From NCBI GenBank assembly GCA_012656075.1, contig JAAKBF010000230.1, forward strand, positions 1 to 64,000: a DNA stretch of 64,000 bases. Reading direction: 5' to 3'. This DNA comes from Phytophthora hibernalis (Eukaryota > Oomycota > Peronosporomycetes > Peronosporales > Peronosporaceae). The notes under the pieces were generated by a model, which saw only the letters and a list, made by a program, of their open reading frames with translations, was not told the origin of the DNA and made no database searches. The position numbers and the translations under genes are program-made. This document shows positions 45,191-55,771 of the stretch, in pieces (the first letter of the stretch is position 1; each line of letters begins with the position of its first letter).

Positions 45191-45204
45191 AGCGGTCATA
45201 AGCG

Positions 45205-47130
45205 GCCACGATGTCGGCGCAGTCCTCCGAGAGACGGCTACCAGCCTCCCACGTGCTTTGATCCTCCGGATAGCCGTGCCACTTCACCAAGTATTGGTAG
45301 TGACCGCTACGCCCGCGGCGCCTCAGTATTCTCTCGACATGGAAGTAGAGAGCGCCCTCATTACCGATCAGTGGAGGCGGGGGACGCAACGGACGCGTCC
45401 ACGGATCGGGACGCTCCGCGTCAGGTGTTGGCGGCGCGCGCTTCAGCGCCTGTTGGCCATTCTGACCACACGAAGCTCGTGACTGCAGTGGAGGGTTGCC
45501 AACGGCTCTTGGAGTCGCAGACGACTGACTTAGTGGCCCTGCGAGGGAACCTGCACTCCGTCCCGTCGACTGTGAGTCATTTGGCTCCAAGTGTGGTTCA
45601 GCTCGAACGCAGTGCGGGTGATCGCCAGCGGCAGGAAGATCGCTCGAGCGAGGACCTTCGACAAGCGCTTTATCGATGCTCGGAGAGCGAGAGGGCCCTC
45701 GCGAATGACCGTGCTGAGCTTCACAAGCACTTTGGGTGACTCCGCGACCTCTACTCTCGCGTTGAGACGTTGGAGAGCCGTGCTCCTCCGACTGCTCCGC
45801 CCCCTGCGGCTGCTCCTCATTCTGCGACCGTTCCTCCGCCGGATATGATGCAGATGATGGCGAACGCGTTTCGCCACTTCGCGAATACGTCGGACTCTCA
45901 GAGTCATTCACCTCGGCCTGGTGACAGGGCTTAAGAAGTCCCACGTAGAACGTCGGGTGCGTGGCCATAGCCGACGGCAGGTCCAATGTGTATGCGTTGC
46001 CATGGACTCCGATGACCGTGAACGGCCCCACGAACCGTGGACGCAGCTTTGCGCTGCTCACCGTAGTGACCGCCTGCATAGGGAGGTTTTAGCGTTTAAG
46101 AGGACCTGGTCCCCAAGTTTAAACACATTCACGTTCCTTCGCCCTCGGCGATCACTGTTTTCCTTCTGTGTGTCTTGCGCGGCAGCCATAGCGTCCCGGA
46201 CGCGTTGCCTTACGGCTTCACCAGTCTCGATGAACGCCAACAGGTTCCGTTTGACGGACGGACGCAGGCCTTTAAGGCCCCGCGGGTCTTCGGCGTCAGC
46301 CTCTCCCCACTCAAATTAGAAGCCGGAGGTAACGACAGTGGCGTACGCGGATGGCGTAGCCCGATAACGTAGAATGGGGTGAAACCCGTCGACGAATGCA
46401 CAGCATTATCCAGCGCGAACTCAACCTTCGGCAGCAGCGTGCTCCACTTCGTGGGTTCTTCGGCGCAGACGCTGCGCAACACATCCTCCAACACACGGTT
46501 CACCCGCTCGGTTTGATCGTCTGTCTGCGGATGGTCCGCCGTGGACATGTGCAATCTCATTCCGAGAAGACGGAACAAGTGTTTCCAGAAGTGTGAGACG
46601 AAGCGGGGATCCCGATCACTCACGAACTCCTCCGGAAGGCCATTATGTCGAAAGACATTGTCGACAAAGAGTTGAGCCGCTTGTGGCGCCGTCACACTCT
46701 TTTTCACTGCGGCTAGCCGCACCATCTTACTGAGACGGAAACGAAGACCAAGATACCAGTGTGGCCGCGTGCATCTGCCGGAAGCTCGAAAATGAAGTCC
46801 ATGCTCACCGAGCGCCAGCAATCGGCCGGCACCGGCAAGCTCATCAAGGGAGCCGATGACGAGGGAGGGGTTTCACACGTTGGCACGTTTCGCACGTCTG
46901 CACGTACTTTCGAACCCACTTGTACATATGAGGCCACCAGACGTTGCGCGTCACGGACGTGTACGTCTTCTAACGTCAAGATGGCCGCTGAGCGGCGTAT
47001 CGTGACCCTCGTAGAGAACGCGATGCCGCAAGTCCTCGTCGTTAGGAACGACTATGCGAGGCTCTTTGCCTTCATCGACTTGGTAATAGATCAGACCATC
47101 TTCCAGCGAGTAGCGGTGCAACCGCGAGCG
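45205..47130 (-). pseudogene. Gypsy integrase with C-terminal chromodomain
   Basis: Inserts the cDNA into chromatin. Zinc region: HDTPLSGHLDVRR then KYVQTCETCQRVKP (about 47010-46860). Catalytic core: RSVSMDFIFELPADARGHTG (first Asp), LPEEFVSDRDPRFVSHFWKH (second Asp), TADHPQTDDQTERVNRVLED (Glu), AVHSSTGFTPFYV. GPF/Y motif region RPRFVGPFTVIG and HPTFYVGLLKP (46050-45935). A Ser/Pro-rich linker leads to the chromodomain YFHVERILRRRGRSGHYQYL, VKWHGYPEDQSTWE (45350-45240), which in chromoviruses directs insertion to marked chromatin. Frames shift at about 46980, 46900, 46830, 46235 and 46085. Confidence 0.88.
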
Positions 47131-48680
47131 CTGCCGCGCAGTTATCTTCACCGCTGCCTTCGGCGTACCGAGTGCTCTAACGAGATCGACCAGATCTTCG
47201 TCCTCGGCGTATGCCTCTCGCAGAAGCTCATAGAGCGGGGACTCGAGGTACGCGACGTGCGCCAGATCGTAGTCCGGACGTCGGGAAAGTGCGTCCGCGA
47301 GGACGTTCTGCTTTCCTGGCTTGTACTCCATCGTGAAGTTATACTCCGCGAAGAAGGAGAGCCACCGCGCCATGCGTTGGGAGAGATGAGGCGACGATGT
47401 CGCAGTCCGCAAGGACCCGTGGTCTGTGTAGATCACAAAGGGTTTACTGCCAAGCAGGTGTACCCGAAATTCCACCAGCGCGTACTTCATAGCGAGAAGT
47501 TCCTTTTCGTGGACCGGGTAGTTCTTTTCTGCCGCCTTTAGTTGGCGCGACTGGAACGAGACCACTCGCTCTCTGCCATCGGCATCGACTTGCAGAAGCG
47601 CACAGCCAATGGCAAAGTCCGATGCATCGCATACTACACTGAACGAACGATCGTCGTCTGGTAAAACCAAGATCGGAGCGCTCTGCAAGCTTCTTTTGAT
47701 AGACTCAAACGCTTGGTGAGCCTGATCGTTCCACGACCATTCCGTGTCCTTCTTCAGGAGGTTGGTCAATGGCCGCGCCATCTCGGCATAATTGGCACTG
47801 TACTTGTGCAAGTAATTGGCTAGGCCAAGCCACTTACGTAAGTCCTTCTGGGATACGGGAACCGGCCACTGCGCAATCGCGCAAACCATCTCCGGATCCG
47901 CGCGGATGCCATCCTTGCCAAGGAAACATCCCAAGAAGAGAATCTCTTCGGCGCCGAAGATGCACTTGTTGATGTTCGCATACAAGCGATTCTCGCGCAT
48001 GCACATCAAAACCTCGCGGAGGTGATCGATGTGAGCCTCGACGGCCATCTTGTCTTCCGAGGCACGACTGTGCACGAAGATATCATCGAAGTACGTCTGT
48101 GCGAACGCCCGCATCGGCCGAAAAAGTTGCGTCACCAGCCGATTGAACGTGGCCGGAGCGTTTGACAGCCCCTGGGGCATCACAAGCCCTCCCACAACAT
48201 CCCACTGGGAGTACTCACCGCTATGAGGGGTACGTCGGACTCGCGCATCAGCAGCTGATAATAGCCGTCGACCATGTCGAGTGCGCTGAAGATAGTGCAT
48301 CCTGCCATGTTGTTCTGCAACACGTCCTTCCGAGGGATTGGCGTGGACGCCGGTATCGTCGCTGCATTCAACTTGTTGAACGCGTGCACCATGCGCCATT
48401 TACCGTTGGGTTTCTTTACCAAAACGTCGGGGACGAGTGCGGCGACTTCGAATCGCGTACCATGCCCGCGGCATACTTGGCTGCGAAGAAGTCGTCGATT
48501 ACGTCGACTTCCTCCTTCGGTAATGGCCACTGGCGAGTCGTGCAGTACTTGGTGCCCGGCACCAGATCGATTTCGTGTCGAACCCCCTATCCAGAGGCAA
48601 CACCGACGGTGGGTCATCGCTGACGACATCCGAGAACTCCATCAGGAGAGGGTAGTACGGTTCCTTCAGGATGGCCGCGC
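47130..48680 (-). pseudogene. Gypsy reverse transcriptase and RNase H
   Basis: The frame 48399-46951 is open for 482 codons and is the best-kept part of the element. Upstream frames give VSDDPPSVLPLDRG, EIDLVPGTKYCTTRQWPLPK, VLVKKPNGKWRMVHAFNKLN and FSALDMVDGYYQLLM (first Asp). Then VMPQGLSNAPATFNRLV, YFDDIFVHSRASEDK (YxDD box), FLGCFLGKDGIRADP, LRKWLGLANYLHKYSANYAE. RNase H: FSVVCDASDFAIGCALLQVD (Asp), NYPVHEKELLAMKYALVEFR (Glu), FVIYTDHGSLRTATSS (Asp), KPGKQNVLADALSRRPDYDL (last Asp). All catalytic residues are present; only three frame changes in the first 150 codons break it. Confidence 0.9.
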
Positions 48681-49920
48681 CAATACTTTTTCTGCCTCAA
48701 CGAGGATCGCTCATCTTCAAGCCCCTCCGGGTTCATGACCGAAGAGGTACTGAGCTCGACCGAGTCGTGTTCGCGGTGGATGAGGAGCATCTGCTCGAAC
48801 TCGCCCGCCTTCAGCGAATCCAAAAATTCCACATATGAGAGCTCTTCCAACTCGAGTAGCTCCGCTACGGTAGGTAGGGGAGCCAGATTCACGCCTTCGT
48901 TGCGTTCTCCTGTGAGAACATCAAACACCACTGGTGTGGTCGCCTCACCCGAAGAGACCGCCTGGCGGTATGAACTTGCAGCGGCTGACGCAGCCTGAAC
49001 ATCTTCCAACGTGGGAGTCCCTGCTTGGCCACTCTGTGTTGCGCGAGCTCCGGCTCCAGCGACTTGTCCTGCGCGAGCTGACCCAGCATCGACGCCTTGC
49101 GTAGTGGGAGACCCTGCTCGACCACTCTTCGTTGCGCTAGCACCGGCTCCAGCGACTTGTCCTGCGCGAGCTGACCCAGCATCGACGCCTTGCGTACTGG
49201 GAGACCCTGCTCGACCACTCTTCGTTGTGCGAGCACCGGCTCCAGCGACATGTCCATCGCCGGCTCCACAGCCCTGAGCGACGCTCTCGATCTTGAGAGA
49301 TCCATGAGCCTCATCGTGAGACACACACGGAACCTCCGCACATTCTCCCACATCCACCGAAGGCTCTTGAGCTCTCGAAGATGCAAGGCACGCGGACGGC
49401 AACGCCGTAGGCAGATCGAGTACTTCAGTAGTACCTGCGAAGTGCCGTTCGCCGCGTGGCATGCGATGCTCGTGCACAAACCCGTCCCGGGAAGAGGAGG
49501 GGACATGACCCGCCAGGGCTCTGTCCGCGAGGGGCTTGTGACTAGCACCGATGGTGCGACTTCTCCAGTCGATCCACGGCTCGTGCTTTGTCAACCAAGG
49601 CATGCCGAGGATAATATCGTACCGATCATCCATGTCAAGGAGAATGAACGGTTCGACCGAGTTGAAGTCGTCAAACTTGACGTTCAAGGATAGAAGAACC
49701 TTTCGCGTAGACACGATGGACCCAGTCGCCAGGCGAACAGATACATTGGTATTATTCTTAGATGCTTCCAAAGCACTAGCATACAATGCACTGTTCTTGG
49801 CCACACTGGATTTCGTCGCGAAGTTGTAGGACGCTCCCGAATCAATCAGGATCGTCAGCGGTTCGTCGTTCCTTTTACACTGGCAGTGACAACCACGAGG
49901 TTAGACCGCGCGGCGGCCAC
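48680..49920 (-). pseudogene. Gypsy aspartic protease and repeat-bearing linker
   Basis: Protease active site LTILIDSGASYNFATKSS (about 49865-49815), then VRLATGSIVSTRKVLLSLNV and DIILGMPWLTKHEPWIDW (49635-49580). After the protease a 300-residue spacer precedes RT. It holds three tandem copies of a 31-residue unit (93 bp, about 49260-49040) built on KSGRAGSP-TQGVDAGSARAG. An acidic LELEELSYVEFLDSLKAGEF follows. Confidence 0.8.
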
Positions 49921-50027
49921 GGAGAGACACAACAGTGTCGTCCCAGGGACTTGCTCTCCAGGAGGCGGAGGTGGCAGAGTCACCGACCTCGAGGAGGAGC
50001 GAAGTCTCCCAGCAGGGCGTCCCGCAC

Positions 50028-51085
50028 CTACTGGGAGTTGTCGTTTTCCGACCCCGCAGATTCGATCATGTTTAGGGACGGCAGAGCCGCCTTGGCCTTG
50101 CCTACCTTCCACGGGTTCGTTGGACAGTTCCTACGGAAGTGGCCAAGCTGGTTGCATCCAAAGCAACGACCACTCGCGCGTTGGTTACGTTGAGGTCGGG
50201 CCGACTCAGCCGACGAGATCTCCATGGGAGTGGGACCGTCGTTGATCGTGTCCGAGCGGCCTGCATACCCCTGCGCCGAGCGCACGCAATGATCTTCCAG
50301 CATGGCGACATGCACCGCATCGTTGAAAGACGTCGGCTGTCTGCGGAAGAGCTCCGTCCGGACCGGACCCGGCCGAACGCCGTCCATGAAGACCGTCACC
50401 TTGACGTCCTCAGAGAGGCGCCCACCATAGCGGCCTCGAGGTTCTGCAACTCCATCACGTAGTCTTGAAGCGTACGCTTTCCTTGCTTACAGCGCAAAAG
50501 AGCGACCGATAGCGGTAGGCCACGTTGGCCAAGAGGAAAGTCGAGCGCAGCTCTTGTTCCATGAACGTCCACGAGGCGAAATACCCCGGAGACGACGTCT
50601 CTCGTGCCATCGCCCATGCGCGCGCGCCCTCCCAGATTGGAAAGCGCGAAGGCGACTTGGGCCATGGATTCGTAGATCTGTCCAGCGCTCAGCGCTATCT
50701 CGATCTCTCGAATCCAGAAGACCAGACTGTCTGCTTCTTTGCCGTCAAATGTCGGCACCGAAATTTTGACGGGCTTCGTTATTTCTTGTCGCGCAGCATA
50801 CGGAGCAGAACCCGGAGGGATCACCTGCGCCGCACTCTGTGCCTCAGCTCGCATTGTCTCGCGAGCAGCTTCCTGCGCTGCAGCGCTCACGTGGGCAACT
50901 AGCGACGACTCGTATTTGTCGAAGCATTCCACGCGCGCCCTCTGCTGCTCCGCAGGCAGGTTGGGGAATTAAGCGAATGCTGCCTCGTCCAGGAGACTAA
51001 CCATCTTCTCCAGCGTAGCCCAGTGGGCATCTGAGAGATGAGGAAAGTCCTGCCGGGACGGCAGCCGGCTCCCTAAGTCGTCCAT
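50028..51085 (-). pseudogene. Gypsy Gag with CCHC zinc knuckle
   Basis: Start MDDLGSRLPSRQDFPHLSDA at 51085; TAA near 50970 interrupts; then VECFDKYESSLVAHVSAAAQ and the capsid-like region VKISVPTFDGKEADSLVFWI, LQDYVMELQNLEAAM, typical of retrotransposon Gag. After a frame change (near 50400) MTVFMDGVRPGPVRTELFRR and the knuckle CFGCNQLGHFRRNC (C-x2-C-x4-H-x4-C, near 50150). Gag continues past 50028 in another frame toward the protease. Confidence 0.82.
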
Positions 51086-51150
51086 TCTCAGAGAGATCTT
51101 GATTGTAGTAGCCCGCGCCGGTCGCGGGAGTGACTACAAGTGCTACCAGG

Positions 51151-51438
51151 TGTGACGGGGGTCACACGCACCTTAGCTTTAGAGGAAGCGTTAACGCGCT
51201 AACCACAACAGACGCCTAGCGTTCCTGCTGTAAGCTTGCAAAGGCCTGGCCTTCCTGTCCAATATGGTACCGAGTACCAATTGACTTGCGAACTTCCGGG
51301 TTAGAGTTAAACTGATTTATATTAAGAACACTGTTGTAGTTCAAAATACTGCTAACTATCTGCATACGGAATCCCTGTCTAATCTGATCTGTTCTAATGG
51401 GGACCACCCATTTAGATGTACTGCTTTAATACAACTGA
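51151..51438 (-). repeat. 5' LTR of the chromodomain Gypsy, truncated
   Basis: Matches 43274-43559 almost exactly but lacks the outer 100 bp seen in the other LTR, so it does not start with TG at its outer border. It is joined directly to MULE coding sequence at 51439. Confidence 0.75.
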
Positions 51439-53050
51439 GACACCGCTACAGCATCGGGAGATGATACGGCGGAGACATGGACTGGTATCACTGCTGGACA
51501 TGAGCTGGTAGCAAGATCGGTGGAGATGGGCGCTGATACTACCGAGTTGGGAGCTGACACTACCGAGTTGGGCGCTGATACTACCGAGTTGGGAGCTGAT
51601 ACTACCGAGTTGGGAGCTGATACTACTGAGTTGGGCGGAGATTCTACCGAATTGGGCGGAGATACGGCAGAGGTTGAGGCTGTTTCTTCCGATCTGAGCA
51701 CTGGTTCTACCGTTGTACACGATTCTGGCAATTCCCAACCACGCGCTGTGGATCTCGACCACGGAAATGAGGATTTCGAGCTCGTTAGTCCACACAAGGC
51801 GAGACGACGCCCTAAGCAAAAACCGAAAGCAGTCAAGGCCAAACGAAACCAAACCGTTGCCATGGTGCAAGAGGACTTAGAGATGCACGACGACCAGTTG
51901 AGCATGCTGGACGTGTACGAGACGTTGGAAAGTAACCCGACCTTCAACTTATCGCACGAGAAGCTGCTCCGCTTCAAGCAGTTCAGGTTTTTGAGCAAGC
52001 CCAAACCACCTATTGCGCATGAAATTGCCAAACTTCCAGTCGGCAAGCCTTTGGTCAGGCCCGATGACATTGTTCGGGTCTTTCCGATGGATACACTTAA
52101 GAAGTGCATGGCTAAAGTTACGGCGTACCAACGGAAGCACAGCGGACTTCGCGAACTTGATATTGCTCTCGAGATAGTTGGCGTCGGCACGTATGCTAGC
52201 TCCACAAATTGCACTCATGCGAAAGTGGCATGCTGCGGCTGCTGTTCTGAAACGGATCGAAAAAGCAGTAGCATGGGCGTCTCAGCTTTCATTCCCACAC
52301 AGTTTCAGTGCAAGTTTTCTCGTGGAAGAGGACCCAGAACTGCCAGCAAAGTTGAAAGACTTGCCAATACTATCCACGAAGGTACGCTGCCCGTCTCGTT
52401 GATTTTCTTAAGACGGCACTAACGCAGATTTTGCTGTCATGACAGGTCGATGTCCTGGAGCTAACAGCTAAGGAGTGCCTGGGTGATGAAGTTGTGCACT
52501 TGGTGTTGACCAAAGGTTTGGCTCAGATCCAAAGGTTGCCGTTTTTGACGCTTCTACACTAGGCGTGGCAGTTGATGGAACGCTTTCTGCAGACTCCGCT
52601 ACAATCCGTCGTGAATTGGCGACGCATTTCGACGAAAAAGTGCTTTTCCCGATCAATTGTCATGGCAACCATTGGTGTGCTGTTATGATGGATCTTGCAA
52701 AGGGCAAGGTGTTTATCTACGACTCCAGTTCTTCCTCCTATCTTCTCGGGGTCCGCGCAGTGGCGCAGACTTTGGTGTCTTTGCTGCCAAGCGGTTCTGG
52801 TCCATGCTCAAGGTCGCAGACGTTTGAATCTGGCTTGGGTGTTCAAATGGAAAGTTATAACTGTGGCATCTACGTGTTGCTCGCGTTTGAGATCTTCTGC
52901 GGTGCCGAACCGCTTGGGCATTTGGATTCGAAAGCACTGCAGTTGCTACGGTACCGATACCTGTGCATGAGCACGTCAGCAAAGTTAGTGCAGCCAGTAA
53001 GCTCACAGATTAACGCTAAGCTCTTGAATAAATTCACATGTTTACATTGA
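51439..53050 (+). pseudogene. ULP1-like (C48) cysteine peptidase part of the MULE (copy 2)
   Basis: Opens inside a linker at the LTR border. At 51520-51680 it has seven tandem heptapeptides (GADTTEL five times, then GGDSTEL and GGDTAEV). A Lys/Arg-rich region (KARRRPKQKPKAVKAK) and LSHEKLLRFKQFRFLSKPKP follow. After a gap (52400-52560) the peptidase frame 52565-53050 reads INCHGNHWCAVMMDLAKGKV (His), FIYDSSSSSYLLG (Asp) and GLGVQMESYNCGIYVLLAFE (Gln and Cys), so the catalytic His-Asp-Gln-Cys set is complete. It ends at TGA 53048. Such peptidases are known as passengers in some plant MULEs; a desumoylating role is possible but not shown. Confidence 0.78.
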
Positions 53051-54069
53051 AACTGACCATGTTGTTCATGCGTACCGAATGAAACGCGCCGTCTGTGTGA
53101 GCTTCGCGCTTTGAACCTCGAATTACACCAAGTGCTGTTATCCAGATATACAAATTGGCGTGTATACATACCGCACTGGCTTTCTTGGCTGGGTGCTCGT
53201 CTGGGGTCAGTCTGGTTGCAGGTTGGTCATGCTTGGGGCCGGTTGGGCCTGTTTGGTTGCACGTGCCTCGTCACATGTTTCTGAGTTGGGTGCAGCAACG
53301 AGTGCTAAAACTAAATAGTAAAACCTCCGCCAAAGATTTGTGCAGATACGCTTTGGGATTCCATTCACGATTTCTCTAAATTTCTCGAGAGAAGCATGTG
53401 GAGATCACTGAACGAGTTTGGCATGTGTGAAATACTACTGGTACCCGATATGCAGTAGCGAAATTGTTAGTTGTCGGTAGGGAATCTTACACCCTGCAAA
53501 CTCGTTGGCTGTCGCGTAGCTTCACTGGGTTGTGAAGACCAACCTTGAAATCTGTGGTCAGTAACAAGCGGCATCTGTTTCATCACGTGGTGTCACGACT
53601 GGGCCACTGCGGCTAAGGTTGGTTGCCCCTCCACTTCGTTGATAGACACGGGTATCAGTATGTTGGTACTCTGAGTATGATCGGCCCCCTCGAGCATTTA
53701 CCTGGGTCTGACTGGCTGGAAACATAGACTGCGGTATTGCTGGTAGCTGGTGGTCGGCTGACGTCTCGAGGCTACTGAGAGCCAAGTCCCAGACAGACTG
53801 CTTCTTAGCCTCAAACATACACACCAGACAGAAACGAAACGCGCACTGCTGGACGAAAGCTCCGTCAGCGAGAAAAGCGTCTTTGGCTGCAAACGGTATC
53901 TGCTTCCTCGGTCAACGCGTCTTGTTGTTCTTGGAGATTCACATTTTTGGCGGCAGCGTGAACTTCATCGTCTTGCTCCCAGAAGTCAAAAGTGGTTGTG
54001 GTTGCTCTCTTGCAGGTTTTATTATTTATTTCAACTACCTAAAATATACTTCGATGTATTCTTCAATCG
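53051..54069 (-). other. MULE 3' region with an unrecognised minus-strand ORF
   Basis: Mostly non-coding. The minus strand 53892-53558 is open over two frames: FSLTELSSSSARFVSVWCV and CMFEAKKQSVWDLALSSLET, followed by SADHQLPAIPQSMFPASQTQ and a Ser/Thr/Arg-rich tail. No motif identifies it. It may be a captured gene fragment or chance. Confidence 0.3.
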
Positions 54070-54100
54070 GATTTAAATTTCGTTTGGGCCGTTTTTGGTA

Positions 54101-55771
54101 ACCTCGATCTCCCTAACTCGATCTCCATAGATTTTCCCGGGTTACGCCTTCCGCCCCTTGCTAGGTACATGTAATGTGAGATGATAGCAGTGCAAGTTCG
54201 ACTTGACCCAGGGCTCTTCGGCAACAAAGGAGACCGTCGTCGCCAGCAGGACTGCTTCGCGTTAACCAGCCGGCCGCGTCGCCTGTGACGGTCGGTTCGT
54301 CTCGATGCAATCTGCCGAGGCCCCACTGTTGCAGCATCGAACAGGGCATCGGGCAACCGAGCTTCGCCTTTCACTGTGAGTGTGAAATCACACGCTCGCT
54401 TGCTACTCAGGTGGCCGCCATTTTTTGTCAAACGGAAGTGCCCTCTCCCCTCTGCGCAGGCTGTTTTGCACGACGGCAGCGCCATACAGTACCAGCAGCT
54501 TGCTGAAAACGCGGTGGCATCGATCTGTTAGGCAGCGTCTCGGCTGCAGGGAGTGAGTCAACTTCAGCCGCGCGAACAGAAGCGGAATAGGCGTCAGTCA
54601 AATCGCGCGACCCATTGCAAACGGCGTCCGTGTGACGCTCCAGCTGCCGATCACCGCCCGACGCGAGTTGGCTGTAAATTTAAGCACTGCGTTTGGTGCG
54701 GGTGGTCGCGAGAGCTAAGGGCGACTGCATCACGCTGCGAGTCCAGTTGCGGTGGAGCGGTCTGTGGTGGACCTTCGTCTGGTGGGTCAGGCATGCCGAT
54801 CTGTCCACGCACCGCTGCTACCGGTAGTCCCTCCGTCGGATTTCCTCCTCGGGTGTGAATGACTCAATCGCGCAGCGGATACTTACGCCAGTATCGAGAC
54901 GGTGGAATCCGTGCCAGCACCATGAAGCATTTACCCGTGTCGTCAATGCTATTTTAAAAGAAATTAATGTAGTGGCCACACACACTGACATTCGCTGTAT
55001 AGGCGGTCTGTACAGGCAGTGGCTAATGGTAATTCAAATACGGAAACACTGGAGCCCAGGATTACAACAGTAATTGGCAGATTCCGGACGGCAGTCCGGA
55101 AAGCTGCAATAGAGTCAACAGTGTCACGCCGGAAAATAATCCGCCAATCAGCACGGTATTATTCATTCCAGACGTGGTGGTAAGGGCTAAAATCGTAATA
55201 AAATCTCCTTCTTGAGCCCCCGTTACCGATATTATTAAACAAACAAGCACTGCCGAGCGACCCAAGCAAGCCCAAGCTACCTCGCCCGCCGCGACCCAAG
55301 CAGACCAGGCAGTTCCTTTCCATGCAGCATGCGGGCAGCCGCTGTGAGATCATAGCCCACAGTGGGCCTACGACGCAGCCTGCCAGTGTCCAGTGCCCAT
55401 ACACCCGAGCCACTGTCCACTGCCAAGCTCCGCCCATCATGCAAGCCGATCCTGCGCCCGTCCCACACCAAATGATGGAGCGTGACGAGCACAGACTCTA
55501 TCGCTTGCATGCAGATCGACACCGTTGGCTGTGCGTTGCCATGATGGTATGTTGCCCGGGGCACTTATGTTTAGTATGCAACTACGTTGTATTTGTATTG
55601 TTATCTTGATAATTAACTATTGCGGAGCACTCCTCGCTCACAACGCTTTTTGCTCCGCGAGCAGCAAGCGAGAGAGCAGCCCACGCCAATCCCGCGTTCC
55701 TGTCGAGGCTTTGCCCGGCATCTACGTGTATTTTCCTTCTTCGAAGTCTACCGCCCTTCTAGCAACGTGTC
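54101..55771. other. Between MULE and Copia; no gene identified
   Basis: Starts with an inverted copy of the repeat at 31628-31662. No frame on either strand shows a known domain. The minus frame 55564-55277 (ESVLVTLHHLVWDGRRIGLH, DGRSLAVDSGSGVWALDTGR) has a protein-like composition and might be a fragment of a beta-propeller or kinase gene, but this is not supported enough to name. The Copia 5' LTR should lie near the right end and was not delimited. Confidence 0.4.

Larger units (their letters stand above)
43274..51438 (-). mobile_element. Chromodomain Ty3/Gypsy retrotransposon (chromovirus type)
   Basis: Minus-strand order: LTR (51438-51151), gag, protease, RT-RNase H, integrase, chromodomain, LTR (43661-43274), with a plus-strand ORF between chromodomain and 3' LTR. 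A purine-rich tract (minus GGGAGGGGGCG, about 43668-43678) precedes the 3' LTR, and TGGTAGC just inside the 5' LTR (51142-51148) is a possible primer site. Shared LTR sequence is about 99% identical (two 1-bp indels, one substitution), so the insertion is recent. Frame changes are many and nearly all fit one-base losses. Confidence 0.9.
41209..54100 (+). mobile_element. MULE carrying a ULP1-type peptidase (copy 2), hosting a Gypsy element
   Basis: Left inverted repeat 41209-41240 and right 54070-54100 match inversely over 31-32 bp (share GGCCCAAACGAAATTTAAAT, one indel, one mismatch). Between them are the transposase N-terminal part (41371-43273) and the ULP1 part (51439-53050), separated by an 8.2-kb chromodomain Gypsy element. 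The segment coding for the rest of the core and the SWIM finger, present in copy 1, is missing, so a deletion accompanied or followed the insertion. No target duplication was found at the outer ends. Confidence 0.7.

Noticed and set aside
45371..45739. Plus-strand coiled-coil-like frame
   Set aside because: It lies opposite the integrase-chromodomain linker and has no continuation; the minus strand explains the sequence.
51434..51438. ACTGA after the right LTR as a target duplication of the Gypsy
   Set aside because: The same five bases follow the matching point in the left LTR, where they are inside the LTR; the left outer flank is GTGAT.
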